Positions 26,001 to 33,918 of a stretch of 64,000 bases of DNA are shown piece by piece (within the stretch, counting starts at the first letter, position 1; every line of letters starts with the position of its first letter). The DNA lies in the NCBI GenBank assembly GCA_021636625.1, contig JAJWLX010000015.1, positions 1 to 64,000 of the forward strand, in the 5' to 3' direction. The notes beneath the pieces are model-generated. The model was given only the letters and a program-made list of their open reading frames with translations. It did not search any database and was not told where the DNA came from. A program made the position numbers and the translations under genes. This DNA is from Prevotella sp. GTDB lineage: Bacteria; Bacteroidota; Bacteroidia; Bacteroidales; Bacteroidaceae.

Positions 26001-26047
26001 AATCTGTAATTTTAAGATTTCTACTTTCCTTGTTGATAGATATGGGG

Positions 26048-26055
26048 CAAAGATA
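26048..26055 (-). promoter_or_regulatory. Candidate -7 box (TATCTTTG) for the transglutaminase-like gene
   Basis: Minus strand, 48 bp before ATG 26000, downstream of the candidate RNA's terminator. No clear -33 TTTG. Confidence 0.5.
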
Positions 26056-26088
26056 CGATTTTTTTCTTAATCGCCCAACTTTTTTTAA

Positions 26089-26229
26089 GAAAAAGGCTCT
26101 CCTTCCTTAATTTCTAAGAAAGAAGAGCCTGTTTATGTACCGTTCTTAGCGAAAATTCAGCCCGGAATAGGGGCGGTCTCCTATTGGTTATGTTTGATAG
26201 ATGGATTGTCATATACTATTTCCTATTTG
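26089..26229 (-). ncRNA. Candidate small RNA with its own terminator
   Basis: In a 367-bp gap without a gene, a minus-strand TAATTTTG -7 box (26235-26242) is followed by about 140 nt. That stretch contains an AATAGG / CCTATT hairpin around GAGACCGCC (about 26165-26190) and ends in a 15-bp stem at 26094-26130 with a U-rich tail. Two pairs of the terminal stem are G-U on the minus strand and would be A-C mismatches on the plus strand, so the terminator is strand-specific. The next gene has its own -7 box beyond it. A leader attenuator is the alternative. No known RNA family was recognised. Confidence 0.5.
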
Positions 26230-26339
26230 TGCTGCAAAATTACTAAAAAGTTTTGAGACAGGATTGGTTCAAATTGGTTCATTTTCAAATACTGATGAAG
26301 AAAATGAAAAAAGTATGGTTGAGAATGGGGAAAAATATG

Positions 26340-26347
26340 TATCTTTG
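26340..26347 (+). promoter_or_regulatory. -7 box (TATCTTTG) for the small unknown gene
   Basis: TATCTTTG 20 bp before ATG 26368, with only a weak GTTG about 18 bp upstream. Confidence 0.55.
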
Positions 26348-26367
26348 CTGCAAAAAAGGAATAGAAA

Positions 26368-26952
26368 ATGGTAGATAAGTATAATCCAGAAGATTTCGAG
26401 CGCTTGAAGCAGGAAGTGGAAACCTTGGTGGGAAGATCCATCAAGACACCTAAGGATTTTGTATTTCTCTCCCGCCAGATAGAGGGATATGCCAACGAGA
26501 CCATCTCGGTGAGTACCCTGAAGCGTATGTGGGGATATGTGGCTTCGCCATGCAATCCGAGCAAGTATAATCTCAATTTGCTTTCCCGCATGGTGGGCTA
26601 TCCTGACTGGGCTTCCTTTGTAGGTGGGCAGGAGGGCTTGTCTTCCAGCCGCTTCTTCGTGAAGAGTAAGCTCATTGCGGATGCCTTGCAGAAGGGGGAA
26701 CAGGTGAGATTGACCTGGTGCCCGGGCAGAGTGCTTACCATCATGTACCGGGGCAATGATACCTTCGAGGTGGTGGAGAGCATCAACAGCAAGCTGGCAA
26801 AGGGGGATACCTTCACCTGCCCGCAGTTTGTTGAGGATCAGCCGCTTTATCTTTCCAACCTCAGCCATCCAGGCATCCCGCTCTGCAACTATGTAGCAGG
26901 TCAGAATGGAGGAATCAAGTGGAATCTGGGGGGGGATTCTGGACCTTCCTGA
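26368..26952 (+). CDS. Conserved-looking hypothetical protein
   Basis: 194 aa, not recognised beyond resemblance to small Bacteroidetes proteins. Residues about 5-90 are helical and basic (SRQIEGYANETISVSTLKRMWG is cut here as SRQIEGYANET and VSTLKRMWGY), suggesting a helix-turn-helix-like nucleic-acid-binding part. The rest is predicted strand-rich (RLTWCPGRVLTIMYRG). No signal peptide. A run of eight G at 26928-26935 near the 3' end may be slippage-prone and decides the last residues. The strong terminator at 26972 follows. Confidence 0.6.
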   Translation: MVDKYNPEDFERLKQEVETLVGRSIKTPKDFVFLSRQIEGYANETISVSTLKRMWGYVASPCNPSKYNLNLLSRMVGYPDWASFVGGQEGLSSSRFFVKSKLIADALQKGEQVRLTWCPGRVLTIMYRGNDTFEVVESINSKLAKGDTFTCPQFVEDQPLYLSNLSHPGIPLCNYVAGQNGGIKWNLGGDSGPS

Positions 26953-26971
26953 AACATAAAGACAAAAAACA

Positions 26972-27009
26972 AAAAGCTTGGAATCACGAATGCGATTCCA
27001 AGCTTTTTT
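26972..27009. terminator. Bidirectional terminator
   Basis: AAAAGCTTGGAATC / GATTCCAAGCTTTT with a T run, between two convergent genes. Confidence 0.9.
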
Positions 27010-27011
27010 CA

Positions 27012-27070
27012 TTAATTTCATTGGGGGTTAGCCTCATGCAGCTAATTTCATTGAGGGTTAAGCCTCATGC
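27012..27070. repeat. 30-bp tandem duplication at the end of the Na/Pi gene
   Basis: TAATTTCATTGGGGGTTAGC and TAATTTCATTGAGGGTTAAGC, each followed by CTCATGC, lie head to tail. The second copy contains the last codons and the stop of the Na/Pi symporter gene. Confidence 0.7.
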
Positions 27071-28767
27071 TGTCTTACGCCCATACGAGCCTCTACTACG
27101 TTTACCACGTAGTCGCCGAGCTTCTCGCATTCCTGGATGATATCCATGTACATGGTACCGATGGCATAGGTGTAGAGATGGTTGTTTACATCGTTGATGT
27201 TCTGACTCTTCAACTGGTTGCGATAGTTGTTGATCTCGTTCTCGATGTTGAAAGAGAGGTTGGCATCATTATCTACCTTATGACCCACCAGGGTGATGTT
27301 CATCTGGGTGAGGGCATTATCTGTAAGCTCCATCATCTGGTGCATGTGCTCATACTGAGAAGGAATGAAGTCTTCCTTGCCACGGATGCGGCGGTTGAGG
27401 GTGCGGGCAATGTTGAAACAGCTGTCACCGATACTCTCAATCTCTGAAATCTCACGCAGCATGGCGCGGATCTTCGCCTTGGTCTCATCAGAAAGATGAG
27501 AATCGCTCACCTGGTCGAGATACTTCGCAATCTCAATCTCCATGTTGTCGGAGATTCCCTCGTATTTCTCGATGCGGGTATAGAGCTTGATGAACTTGTC
27601 GTCGTTGGTCTCGCCCAGGAGTTCCTTCACCATACCGAACATACGCTGGATGCGCTCGGCGAAACAGTGGATCTCCTTCTGAGCCTCGAGTACGGAGATT
27701 TCCGGAGTCTTCATGATACCACTCTGGATGAAACGCAGACGGAAATCATCCTCGTCGGCATTCTTCTTAGGACGGATGATCTTGCATACCAGCTTCTCTA
27801 TCTGTGGGATAAACCATACCAGGATAAAGGTATTGGAGAGGTTGAAGGTGGTATGGAAGGCGGCGAGCACGAACGACAGCTTTGCTGCATTGGCAACGAA
27901 GTGAGGATCGGTCTTCTCCATCATGTCATCATAACCTACCCAACCGCAAACCAGATGGATGAACGGACGGAATACACAGAGTATCCACAGCACACCGAAG
28001 ATGTTGAATACCATATGCGCCATCGCCGCTCTTCGCGCCTGCGTGTTGGCGGTGAGTGCTGCCACGTTGGAAGTTACGGTGGTACCGATGTTCTCACCCA
28101 TTACGAGCGCAATACCCTGATAGATAGGCAGCACGCCAGTGGAACAGAGAATCATCGTAATCGCCATGACGGCTGCCGAACTCTGCACACACATGGTCAG
28201 GATACTACCAATGATCAGGAAGGTGATGGTAGTCTGGAAACTGTGAGGGTCGAAGCTGGAGAAGAACTCCAGAACCGGCTGGTTATGAGCCAGATCCATG
28301 TCGATACCGGTTTGGCGAAGTGTACCCAAGCCGAGGAACATAAAGGAGATACCGAAGATGAAGTCGCCTATGATCTTGCGCTTCTTGCTATAGATGAGGA
28401 TGATGGCGATGAAGAACGCCGGCCATACAAAGTCGGTGATGTTGAACGAGAATCCTGCACTCATGATCCAGGCGGTGAGCGTGGTACCGATATTGGCACC
28501 CATGATAACCGAAATAGCCTGGGCAAGGGTGAGGAGACCGGCATTTACGAATGATACCGTCATCACCGTCGTAGCAGTAGAAGACTGTACGGCAGCCGTG
28601 ATGAGCGTACCCGAGAGTATGCCCGTCAAACGATTGGTGGTCATAGTTCCTAACACATGGCGGAGCTGTGGTCCGGCCATCTTCTGCAAACTGTCGCTCA
28701 TGGTCTTCATACCAAACATCAGTAAGGCGAGTGCTCCGATAAGCCTAAAAAATATCCAAATCGACAT
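27058..28767 (-). CDS. Na+/phosphate symporter family protein with PhoU-like tail
   Basis: 569 aa. Two inverted membrane repeats carry the NptA/PNaS QSS motifs: QSSTATTVMTVSF and QSSAAVMAITMIL, each near a GANIGTT or GENIGTT loop. A PhoU-like helical domain fills residues about 340-560. It probably imports phosphate with sodium at the inner membrane, with the PhoU part regulating flux. It is a single gene facing the small unknown gene, with a poor promoter match upstream. Confidence 0.9.
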   Translation of the reverse strand: MSIWIFFRLIGALALLMFGMKTMSDSLQKMAGPQLRHVLGTMTTNRLTGILSGTLITAAVQSSTATTVMTVSFVNAGLLTLAQAISVIMGANIGTTLTAWIMSAGFSFNITDFVWPAFFIAIILIYSKKRKIIGDFIFGISFMFLGLGTLRQTGIDMDLAHNQPVLEFFSSFDPHSFQTTITFLIIGSILTMCVQSSAAVMAITMILCSTGVLPIYQGIALVMGENIGTTVTSNVAALTANTQARRAAMAHMVFNIFGVLWILCVFRPFIHLVCGWVGYDDMMEKTDPHFVANAAKLSFVLAAFHTTFNLSNTFILVWFIPQIEKLVCKIIRPKKNADEDDFRLRFIQSGIMKTPEISVLEAQKEIHCFAERIQRMFGMVKELLGETNDDKFIKLYTRIEKYEGISDNMEIEIAKYLDQVSDSHLSDETKAKIRAMLREISEIESIGDSCFNIARTLNRRIRGKEDFIPSQYEHMHQMMELTDNALTQMNITLVGHKVDNDANLSFNIENEINNYRNQLKSQNINDVNNHLYTYAIGTMYMDIIQECEKLGDYVVNVVEARMGVRQHEA

Positions 28768-28911
28768 ATTATAACTTAATTAATGTTGTCAAAATCATCA
28801 AGTTTACGTTTTTTTTCGTAACTTTACGCTCTGTAAGCAATGCTCCGCTTGAGGGCTTGCTCAGGCCCGGTGAACGTCCTCCAGGGAGGTCTTCGTTAGG
28901 CTGTAGATTAT

Positions 28912-28919
28912 TAACTTTG
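28912..28919 (+). promoter_or_regulatory. -7 box (TAACTTTG) of the nucleoside kinase gene
   Basis: TAACTTTG 20 bp before ATG 28939; no clear -33 TTTG. Confidence 0.5.
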
Positions 28920-28938
28920 TAACATAGTTTTAACACAA

Positions 28939-30600
28939 ATGAAACAGAAGATACAAATCCGTTGCAAAAATAATAAAAAATCTCAGAAAGTCGAAATCGG
29001 AAGCACACTTTTTGATGTTTTTTCTTCATTTGACCTTAAAATGACCCATGGACCGGTGTCTGCGAGGGTAAATAACAAGGTGGAAGGCATGCATTACCGT
29101 GTTTATAACTCCAAGGATGTAGAATTCCTGGATATGAACTCTGCGTCGGGTTCGCGTGCCTATACCCGGACGCTTTTCTTTGTACTGTGCAAGGCGGTGC
29201 AGGATATTTATCCGAATACGGATGTGGTCATCGATATTCCGGTATCCAACGGATTCTATGTGGATATCCGTCTGGGGCGCCCGGTAGTAGATGAGGATGT
29301 GAACATCCTCCGCCGCCGCATGCAGGAGATCATCGACTCCAAGATGCCGATACGCCGCTTCACGGTGCCTACCGAGGAGGCTATCGCCCTCTTCCAGGAA
29401 AAGGGCGATGTGGAGAAGGTGAAGCTTCTCAGGACTTCGGGTTCCATCTATACCACCTATTATAAAATAGGTGAATATGTGGATTATTATTATGGCACCC
29501 TGCTCACCAATACCTCCCAGCTCTATCTCTTCGGGTTGGAGAAGTACTATGATGGCATGTTGCTGCGCATTCCTTCGGTCAGCAACCCGGATGAGCTGGG
29601 CGAAATGACCCGGCAGGACAAGATGTTTGATATCTTCAAGGAGCATCATCGCTGGCAGGAAATCCTGGGTATCAGAACCGTGGGTGACTTCAACCAGGCT
29701 ATCGATGCGGGACATGCTACGGATATCATCAATATCAGCGAAGCGCTGCAGGAGAAGAAACTGGCGAAGATAGCCGAGGAGATTGCCAGCCGCAAAGGGG
29801 TGAAGCTGGTGCTGCTGGCGGGTCCGTCTTCTTCGGGCAAGACTACTTCCTGCAAGCGTCTGAGCATCCAGCTTGCCGTAAACGGACTGAAGCCTCTGCA
29901 GATTTCGCTCGATGATTACTTCGTGGATAGGGATAAGACACCGAAGGATGAGAATGGTGAATTTGATTTTGAGAGTATCTATGCCCTGAACCTCGATTTG
30001 CTCAACGAGCAGTTTAATGCGCTCTTCCGTGGCGAGGAGGTGGAACTGCCGAAATACGATTTCCCTTCGGGCAAGAGTGTGAAGAGTGGAAAGAAGTTGA
30101 AGCTGGAGCCTAACAATGTTTTGGTGGTAGAGGGAATCCACGCCCTGAATCCGGAGCTTACGGCGCATGTTCCTGAAGAGCAGATCTTCCGTGTGTATGC
30201 TTCTGCGCTGACCACCATTCTGCTGGATAATCACAATTATATCCCTACAACGGACAACCGTCTGCTGCGCCGCATCATTCGCGACTATAAATATAGAGGT
30301 GTATCTGCCCAGGAAACCATCCGCCGCTGGCCATCGGTAAGAGCCGGAGAGAACAAGTGGATTTTCCCATTCCAGGAGAATGCCGATGCCATGCTGAATA
30401 CGGCGATGCTCTACGAGTTGTCGGTTCTCAAGATGCAGGCAGAACCGTTGCTCCAGCAGGTGCCGGAGAATTGTGAGGAATTTGCTGAGGCTTACCGCCT
30501 GCTGAAGTTCCTGAAGTATTTCAAGGGAATCCCTTACAATAATCTGCCGCCAACCTCCCTCTTGCGAGAGTTTCTGGGCGGCAGCTCATTCCATTATTAG
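28939..30600 (+). CDS. TGS-domain nucleoside (uridine-like) kinase
   Basis: 553 aa, much longer than a simple uridine kinase (about 210 aa). Order: an N-terminal TGS-like domain (about 1-65), a threonyl-tRNA-synthetase second-domain-like region with HHRWQEILG near residue 235, then a PRK/uridine-kinase P-loop domain with LLAGPSSSGKTTS (about 292-304) and VVEGIHALNPEL. This fused form is usual in Bacteroidetes and Firmicutes. It likely phosphorylates uridine or cytidine for salvage. upp lies 330 bp away, convergent, which fits pyrimidine salvage. Confidence 0.85.
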   Translation: MKQKIQIRCKNNKKSQKVEIGSTLFDVFSSFDLKMTHGPVSARVNNKVEGMHYRVYNSKDVEFLDMNSASGSRAYTRTLFFVLCKAVQDIYPNTDVVIDIPVSNGFYVDIRLGRPVVDEDVNILRRRMQEIIDSKMPIRRFTVPTEEAIALFQEKGDVEKVKLLRTSGSIYTTYYKIGEYVDYYYGTLLTNTSQLYLFGLEKYYDGMLLRIPSVSNPDELGEMTRQDKMFDIFKEHHRWQEILGIRTVGDFNQAIDAGHATDIINISEALQEKKLAKIAEEIASRKGVKLVLLAGPSSSGKTTSCKRLSIQLAVNGLKPLQISLDDYFVDRDKTPKDENGEFDFESIYALNLDLLNEQFNALFRGEEVELPKYDFPSGKSVKSGKKLKLEPNNVLVVEGIHALNPELTAHVPEEQIFRVYASALTTILLDNHNYIPTTDNRLLRRIIRDYKYRGVSAQETIRRWPSVRAGENKWIFPFQENADAMLNTAMLYELSVLKMQAEPLLQQVPENCEEFAEAYRLLKFLKYFKGIPYNNLPPTSLLREFLGGSSFHY

Positions 30601-30611
30601 GAGTTAGTGCT

Positions 30612-30676
30612 TTTTGCCTCACTATGGCACAATATTGCCCTCTGCCAGGGCAATATCTTGCCGTGGTGAGGCAAGA
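30612..30676. repeat. Nested hairpin after the nucleoside kinase gene
   Basis: TTGCCTCAC (30614-30622) pairs with GTGAGGCAA (30666-30674), and inside it ATATTGCCC (30632-30640) pairs with GGGCAATAT (30648-30656). There is no long T run, so it is a weak terminator or another structured element. Confidence 0.65.
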
Positions 30677-30740
30677 TTCGTTATGTCGTGAAGGAGTTTT
30701 GAAGATAAGCGCTACTGCTTCATTTTCTTGCGTATCAAGC

Positions 30741-30908
30741 GCCACTCTCGCTTTTACTCTTCACCCTTCACATTTTGGGTGTAAACTACTGATATTCAGT
30801 GAGTATTGTGGGTGAAGAGTGAAGCTTGACTCTTCACTTGTTTAATGTATTGATAATTAATGGATTGATGCCAAAGTGTGAAGAGTGAAGAGTAAAAGCG
30901 AAAGTGGC
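30741..30908. mobile_element. 168-bp MITE-like element with 38-bp terminal inverted repeats
   Basis: Arms 30741-30778 and 30871-30908 match at 35 of 38 positions when inverted. Inside are a palindrome ACTGATATTCAGT (30788-30800) and a hairpin GTGAAGAGT / ACTCTTCAC (30812-30820 / 30829-30837). The element could fold as a cruciform or branched RNA. It has no ORF, no obvious target-site duplication, and lies between convergent genes. A domesticated structured repeat is the alternative. Confidence 0.65.
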
Positions 30909-30931
30909 TTTCTATACAGCCGTTTTTCGCT

Positions 30932-31591
30932 TTAGAGCTTGCTTCCGTAGCAGAGGTCTCCGGCATCGCCGAAACCAGGAACGATGTATTTGTGCTCGTT
31001 CAGTCCCTCATCGATGGATGCACACCAGATGGTTGTCTTGTCTTCAGGGAATGTCTTCTTGACGTGCTCGATGCCCTGTGGAGCGGCAAGGACGCAAGCC
31101 ACGTGGATATGCTTAGGATTACCCTTGGTAAGGAACGCCTTCATGCCCATCTCCATGCTGATGCCTGTGGCAAGCATAGGGTCTGCGATGATGAGCGTCT
31201 TGCCGGTAAGGTCTGGAGTAGCCAGATACTCGATATGAACCCCCACCTCGGTATGCTCCTTGTTAGTATATTCACGGTAAGCACTCACGAAAGCATTGCC
31301 GGAGTGATCGAAGATATTGAGGAAACCCTCATGGAAAGGCAGACCGGCACGGAAAATCGTACCGATGACAATCTTGTCGGTAGGGAAATTAACCTGGGCT
31401 ACACCGAGCGGGGTAGTCACGTCTCTGTTCTCGTAATTGAGGGTCTTTGAAATCTCAAAAGCCTCATACTCGCCGATTCTCTTGATGTTGTTGCGGAAGA
31501 GGAGTCGGTTCTTTTGATACTCGCAGTCGCGCATCTCAGCCAGATAGCGGTTGATGATGCAGTTATGCTCGCTCAGATTATTAATTTTCAT
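30932..31591 (-). CDS. upp: Uracil phosphoribosyltransferase
   Basis: 219 aa. The PRPP-binding loop is IIADPMLATGISM near residues 132-144, and the C-terminal uracil site is PGFGDAGDLCYG. It converts uracil and PRPP to UMP in the cytoplasm. The gene is monocistronic with a strong promoter at 31675-31705 and an 80-90 nt leader. Confidence 0.95.
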   Translation of the reverse strand: MKINNLSEHNCIINRYLAEMRDCEYQKNRLLFRNNIKRIGEYEAFEISKTLNYENRDVTTPLGVAQVNFPTDKIVIGTIFRAGLPFHEGFLNIFDHSGNAFVSAYREYTNKEHTEVGVHIEYLATPDLTGKTLIIADPMLATGISMEMGMKAFLTKGNPKHIHVACVLAAPQGIEHVKKTFPEDKTTIWCASIDEGLNEHKYIVPGFGDAGDLCYGSKL

Positions 31592-31674
31592 AAGTCGTAG
31601 TATTTATTTTCTTGTTATTTCAATCGATGTTTATTCCTGCTGAAATCATCTGTCAAGATGCAGCAAAGGTGTTG

Positions 31675-31705
31675 CAAAGATAAGGCAAAATCCGGAAACC
31701 GCAAA
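31675..31705 (-). promoter_or_regulatory. Bacteroidetes promoter of upp
   Basis: Minus strand: TTTG (31702-31705), 19-bp spacer, TATCTTTG (31675-31682). Between here and 31930 nothing else is recognised. Confidence 0.8.
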
Positions 31706-31929
31706 ATGTTTTCCGTTATTTTTTCCATCCGGCTTCTTCTGGTGCCATCCATGGGCTTTTATATGCCTTCTGAACCCCTATATATAATTAGGTGGAAAAT
31801 GAATTTGGATGAAGCAGATTTGCAGCGAATATTTGCAAAGTCAATATGGCAAATTATAGATGAATTGGTCGATTTTTTAATTCTTTAACCTAAAAAGGTT
31901 TTAAAAAGCAAGAATATTATCGAAGAATC

Positions 31930-31960
31930 TTTGCTATAAAACATATTTTTTGTAACTTTG
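31930..31960 (+). promoter_or_regulatory. Bacteroidetes promoter of pckA
   Basis: TTTG (31930-31933), 19-bp spacer, TAACTTTG (31953-31960). The leader is about 95 nt. Confidence 0.8.
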
Positions 31961-32059
31961 CGGCGGTTTTAGGAAAAAAGGGTTTTTGAAATCCCATTTT
32001 GAATATTAGGATAAAGTTTCAGAAAGAAATATTTCACAACTTAAATACATTTAGAAAAA

Positions 32060-33661
32060 ATGGCAAAGTTAGATTTGACAAAGTACGGCATTACTGGTGC
32101 TACAGTAATCGCTCACAATCCTTCTTACGAGCAGTTGTTCGAGGAGGAGACAAAGGCTGGTCTCGAGGGTTACGAGAAGGGTCAGCAGACAGAGTTAGGT
32201 GCAGTTAACGTTATGACAGGTATCTACACTGGTCGCTCACCTAAGGATAAGTACATCGTAATGGACGAGAACTCTAAGGACACTGTATGGTGGACAACTG
32301 AGGAGTACAAGAACGATAACCACCCAATGTCTGAGCAGGTTTGGGGTACTGTTAAGGATCTCGCTGTTAAGGAGCTCTGCAACAAGAACCTCTATGTAGT
32401 AGATGGTTTCTGCGGTGCTAACAAGGATACACGTATGGCTGTTCGTTTCATCGTTGAGGTTGCTTGGCAGGCTCACTTCGTAACAAACATGTTCATCCGT
32501 CCTACAGCTGAGGAGCTCGAGGCATTCGAGCCAGACTTCGTTGTTTACAACGCTTCTAAGGCTAAGGTTGAGAACTACAAGGAGCTCGGCTTGAACTCTG
32601 AGACTTGCGTTGCTTTCAACGTAACATCTAAGGAGCAGGTTATCATCAATACATGGTATGGTGGTGAGATGAAGAAGGGTATGTTCTCTATGATGAACTA
32701 TTTCTTGCCATTGAAGGGTATGGCTTCTATGCACTGCTCTGCTAACTGCGATATGAACGGTGAGAATACAGCTATCTTCTTCGGTCTTTCTGGTACAGGT
32801 AAGACTACATTGTCTACAGACCCTAAGCGTAAGTTGATCGGTGACGATGAGCACGGCTGGGATGACAATGGTGTATTCAACTTCGAAGGTGGTTGCTACG
32901 CTAAGGTTATCAACCTTGACAAGGAGTCTGAGCCAGATATCTACAACGCTATCAAGCGCAACGCTCTCTTGGAGAACGTAACTGTAGCTGCTGATGGTAA
33001 GATTGACTTCGCTGATAAGAGCGTAACAGAGAATACTCGTGTTTCTTACCCAATCTTCCACATCAACAACATCCAGCCAGGTTCTTCTGCTCCAGCTGCT
33101 AAGCAGGTTATCTTCCTCTCAGCTGATGCATTCGGTGTATTGCCTCCAGTATCTATCCTGACTCCAGAGCAGACTCAGTACTACTTCCTCTCTGGCTTCA
33201 CAGCTAAGTTGGCAGGTACAGAGCGCGGTATCACAGAGCCTACTCCAACATTCTCTGCTTGCTTCGGCCAGGCATTCTTGGAGTTGCACCCAACAAAGTA
33301 CGCTCAGGAGTTGGTTAAGAAGATGAACAAGAACAACGCTAAGGCTTACCTCGTTAACACAGGTTGGAACGGTACAGGCAAGCGTATCTCTATCCGCGAT
33401 ACACGTGGTATCATCGACGCTATCTTGAGCGGTGACATCGACAAGGCTCCTACAAAGCAGATTCCTATGTTCGATTTCAAGGTTCCAACAGAGTTGCCAG
33501 GTGTAGCTACTGAGATCTTGGATCCACGCGATACATACGCTGAGGCTTCTCAGTGGGAGGAGAAGGCTAAGGATTTGGCTGCTCGTTTCATCAAGAACTT
33601 CGCTAAGTACACAAACAATGAGGCTGGTAAGGCTCTCGTTGCTGCTGGTCCACAGCTCTAA
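32060..33661 (+). CDS. pckA: ATP-dependent phosphoenolpyruvate carboxykinase
   Basis: 533 aa, full length. Motifs: IYTGRSPKDKYIV near residues 55-67, the kinase loop FGLSGTGKTTLS near 242-253, and the GDDEHGWDDNG metal/substrate region shortly after. In Bacteroidetes the enzyme mainly fixes CO2 onto PEP to make oxaloacetate for succinate and propionate formation. Codon use is strongly biased to GCT, GTT, TCT and AAG compared with neighbours, a sign of very high expression. It has its own promoter and terminator. Confidence 0.97.
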   Translation: MAKLDLTKYGITGATVIAHNPSYEQLFEEETKAGLEGYEKGQQTELGAVNVMTGIYTGRSPKDKYIVMDENSKDTVWWTTEEYKNDNHPMSEQVWGTVKDLAVKELCNKNLYVVDGFCGANKDTRMAVRFIVEVAWQAHFVTNMFIRPTAEELEAFEPDFVVYNASKAKVENYKELGLNSETCVAFNVTSKEQVIINTWYGGEMKKGMFSMMNYFLPLKGMASMHCSANCDMNGENTAIFFGLSGTGKTTLSTDPKRKLIGDDEHGWDDNGVFNFEGGCYAKVINLDKESEPDIYNAIKRNALLENVTVAADGKIDFADKSVTENTRVSYPIFHINNIQPGSSAPAAKQVIFLSADAFGVLPPVSILTPEQTQYYFLSGFTAKLAGTERGITEPTPTFSACFGQAFLELHPTKYAQELVKKMNKNNAKAYLVNTGWNGTGKRISIRDTRGIIDAILSGDIDKAPTKQIPMFDFKVPTELPGVATEILDPRDTYAEASQWEEKAKDLAARFIKNFAKYTNNEAGKALVAAGPQL

Positions 33662-33690
33662 TTCGACTTTTCGAATAAAGACTAAATACG

Positions 33691-33722
33691 GAATCCCGTC
33701 TCTCGCAAGAGAGGCGGGATTC
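33691..33722 (+). terminator. pckA terminator
   Basis: GAATCCCGTCTCTC / GAGAGGCGGGATTC stem (one-base imperfection), then TTCTGTTT. Confidence 0.85.
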
Positions 33723-33885
33723 TTCTGTTTACAGCTCCCGCACGGATAGAAGAAATTTTGGCTATAATCCGCTTTATCTGGCATAATTCTCTGTTTTAAT
33801 CACTAAAAAATATAAAAAATGCCCCTAAAATCAATAAATTGCATAATAATAAGGAGAAAAGGGCGATTTTTTAAAGAATTCTCCG

Positions 33886-33893
33886 TAAATTTG
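33886..33893 (+). promoter_or_regulatory. -7 box (TAAATTTG) of the DUF6242 lipoprotein gene
   Basis: TAAATTTG 25 bp before ATG 33919; no exact -33 TTTG. Confidence 0.5.
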
Positions 33894-33918
33894 CAGCTAA
33901 AAAGAAAAATTGGATAGA

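Noticed and set aside
27496..28554. 352-codon plus-strand ORF
   Set aside because: It is antisense to the Na/Pi symporter; composition reflects the complementary codons.
29026..30234. 402-codon minus-strand ORF
   Set aside because: It is antisense to the nucleoside kinase gene and carries no domain.
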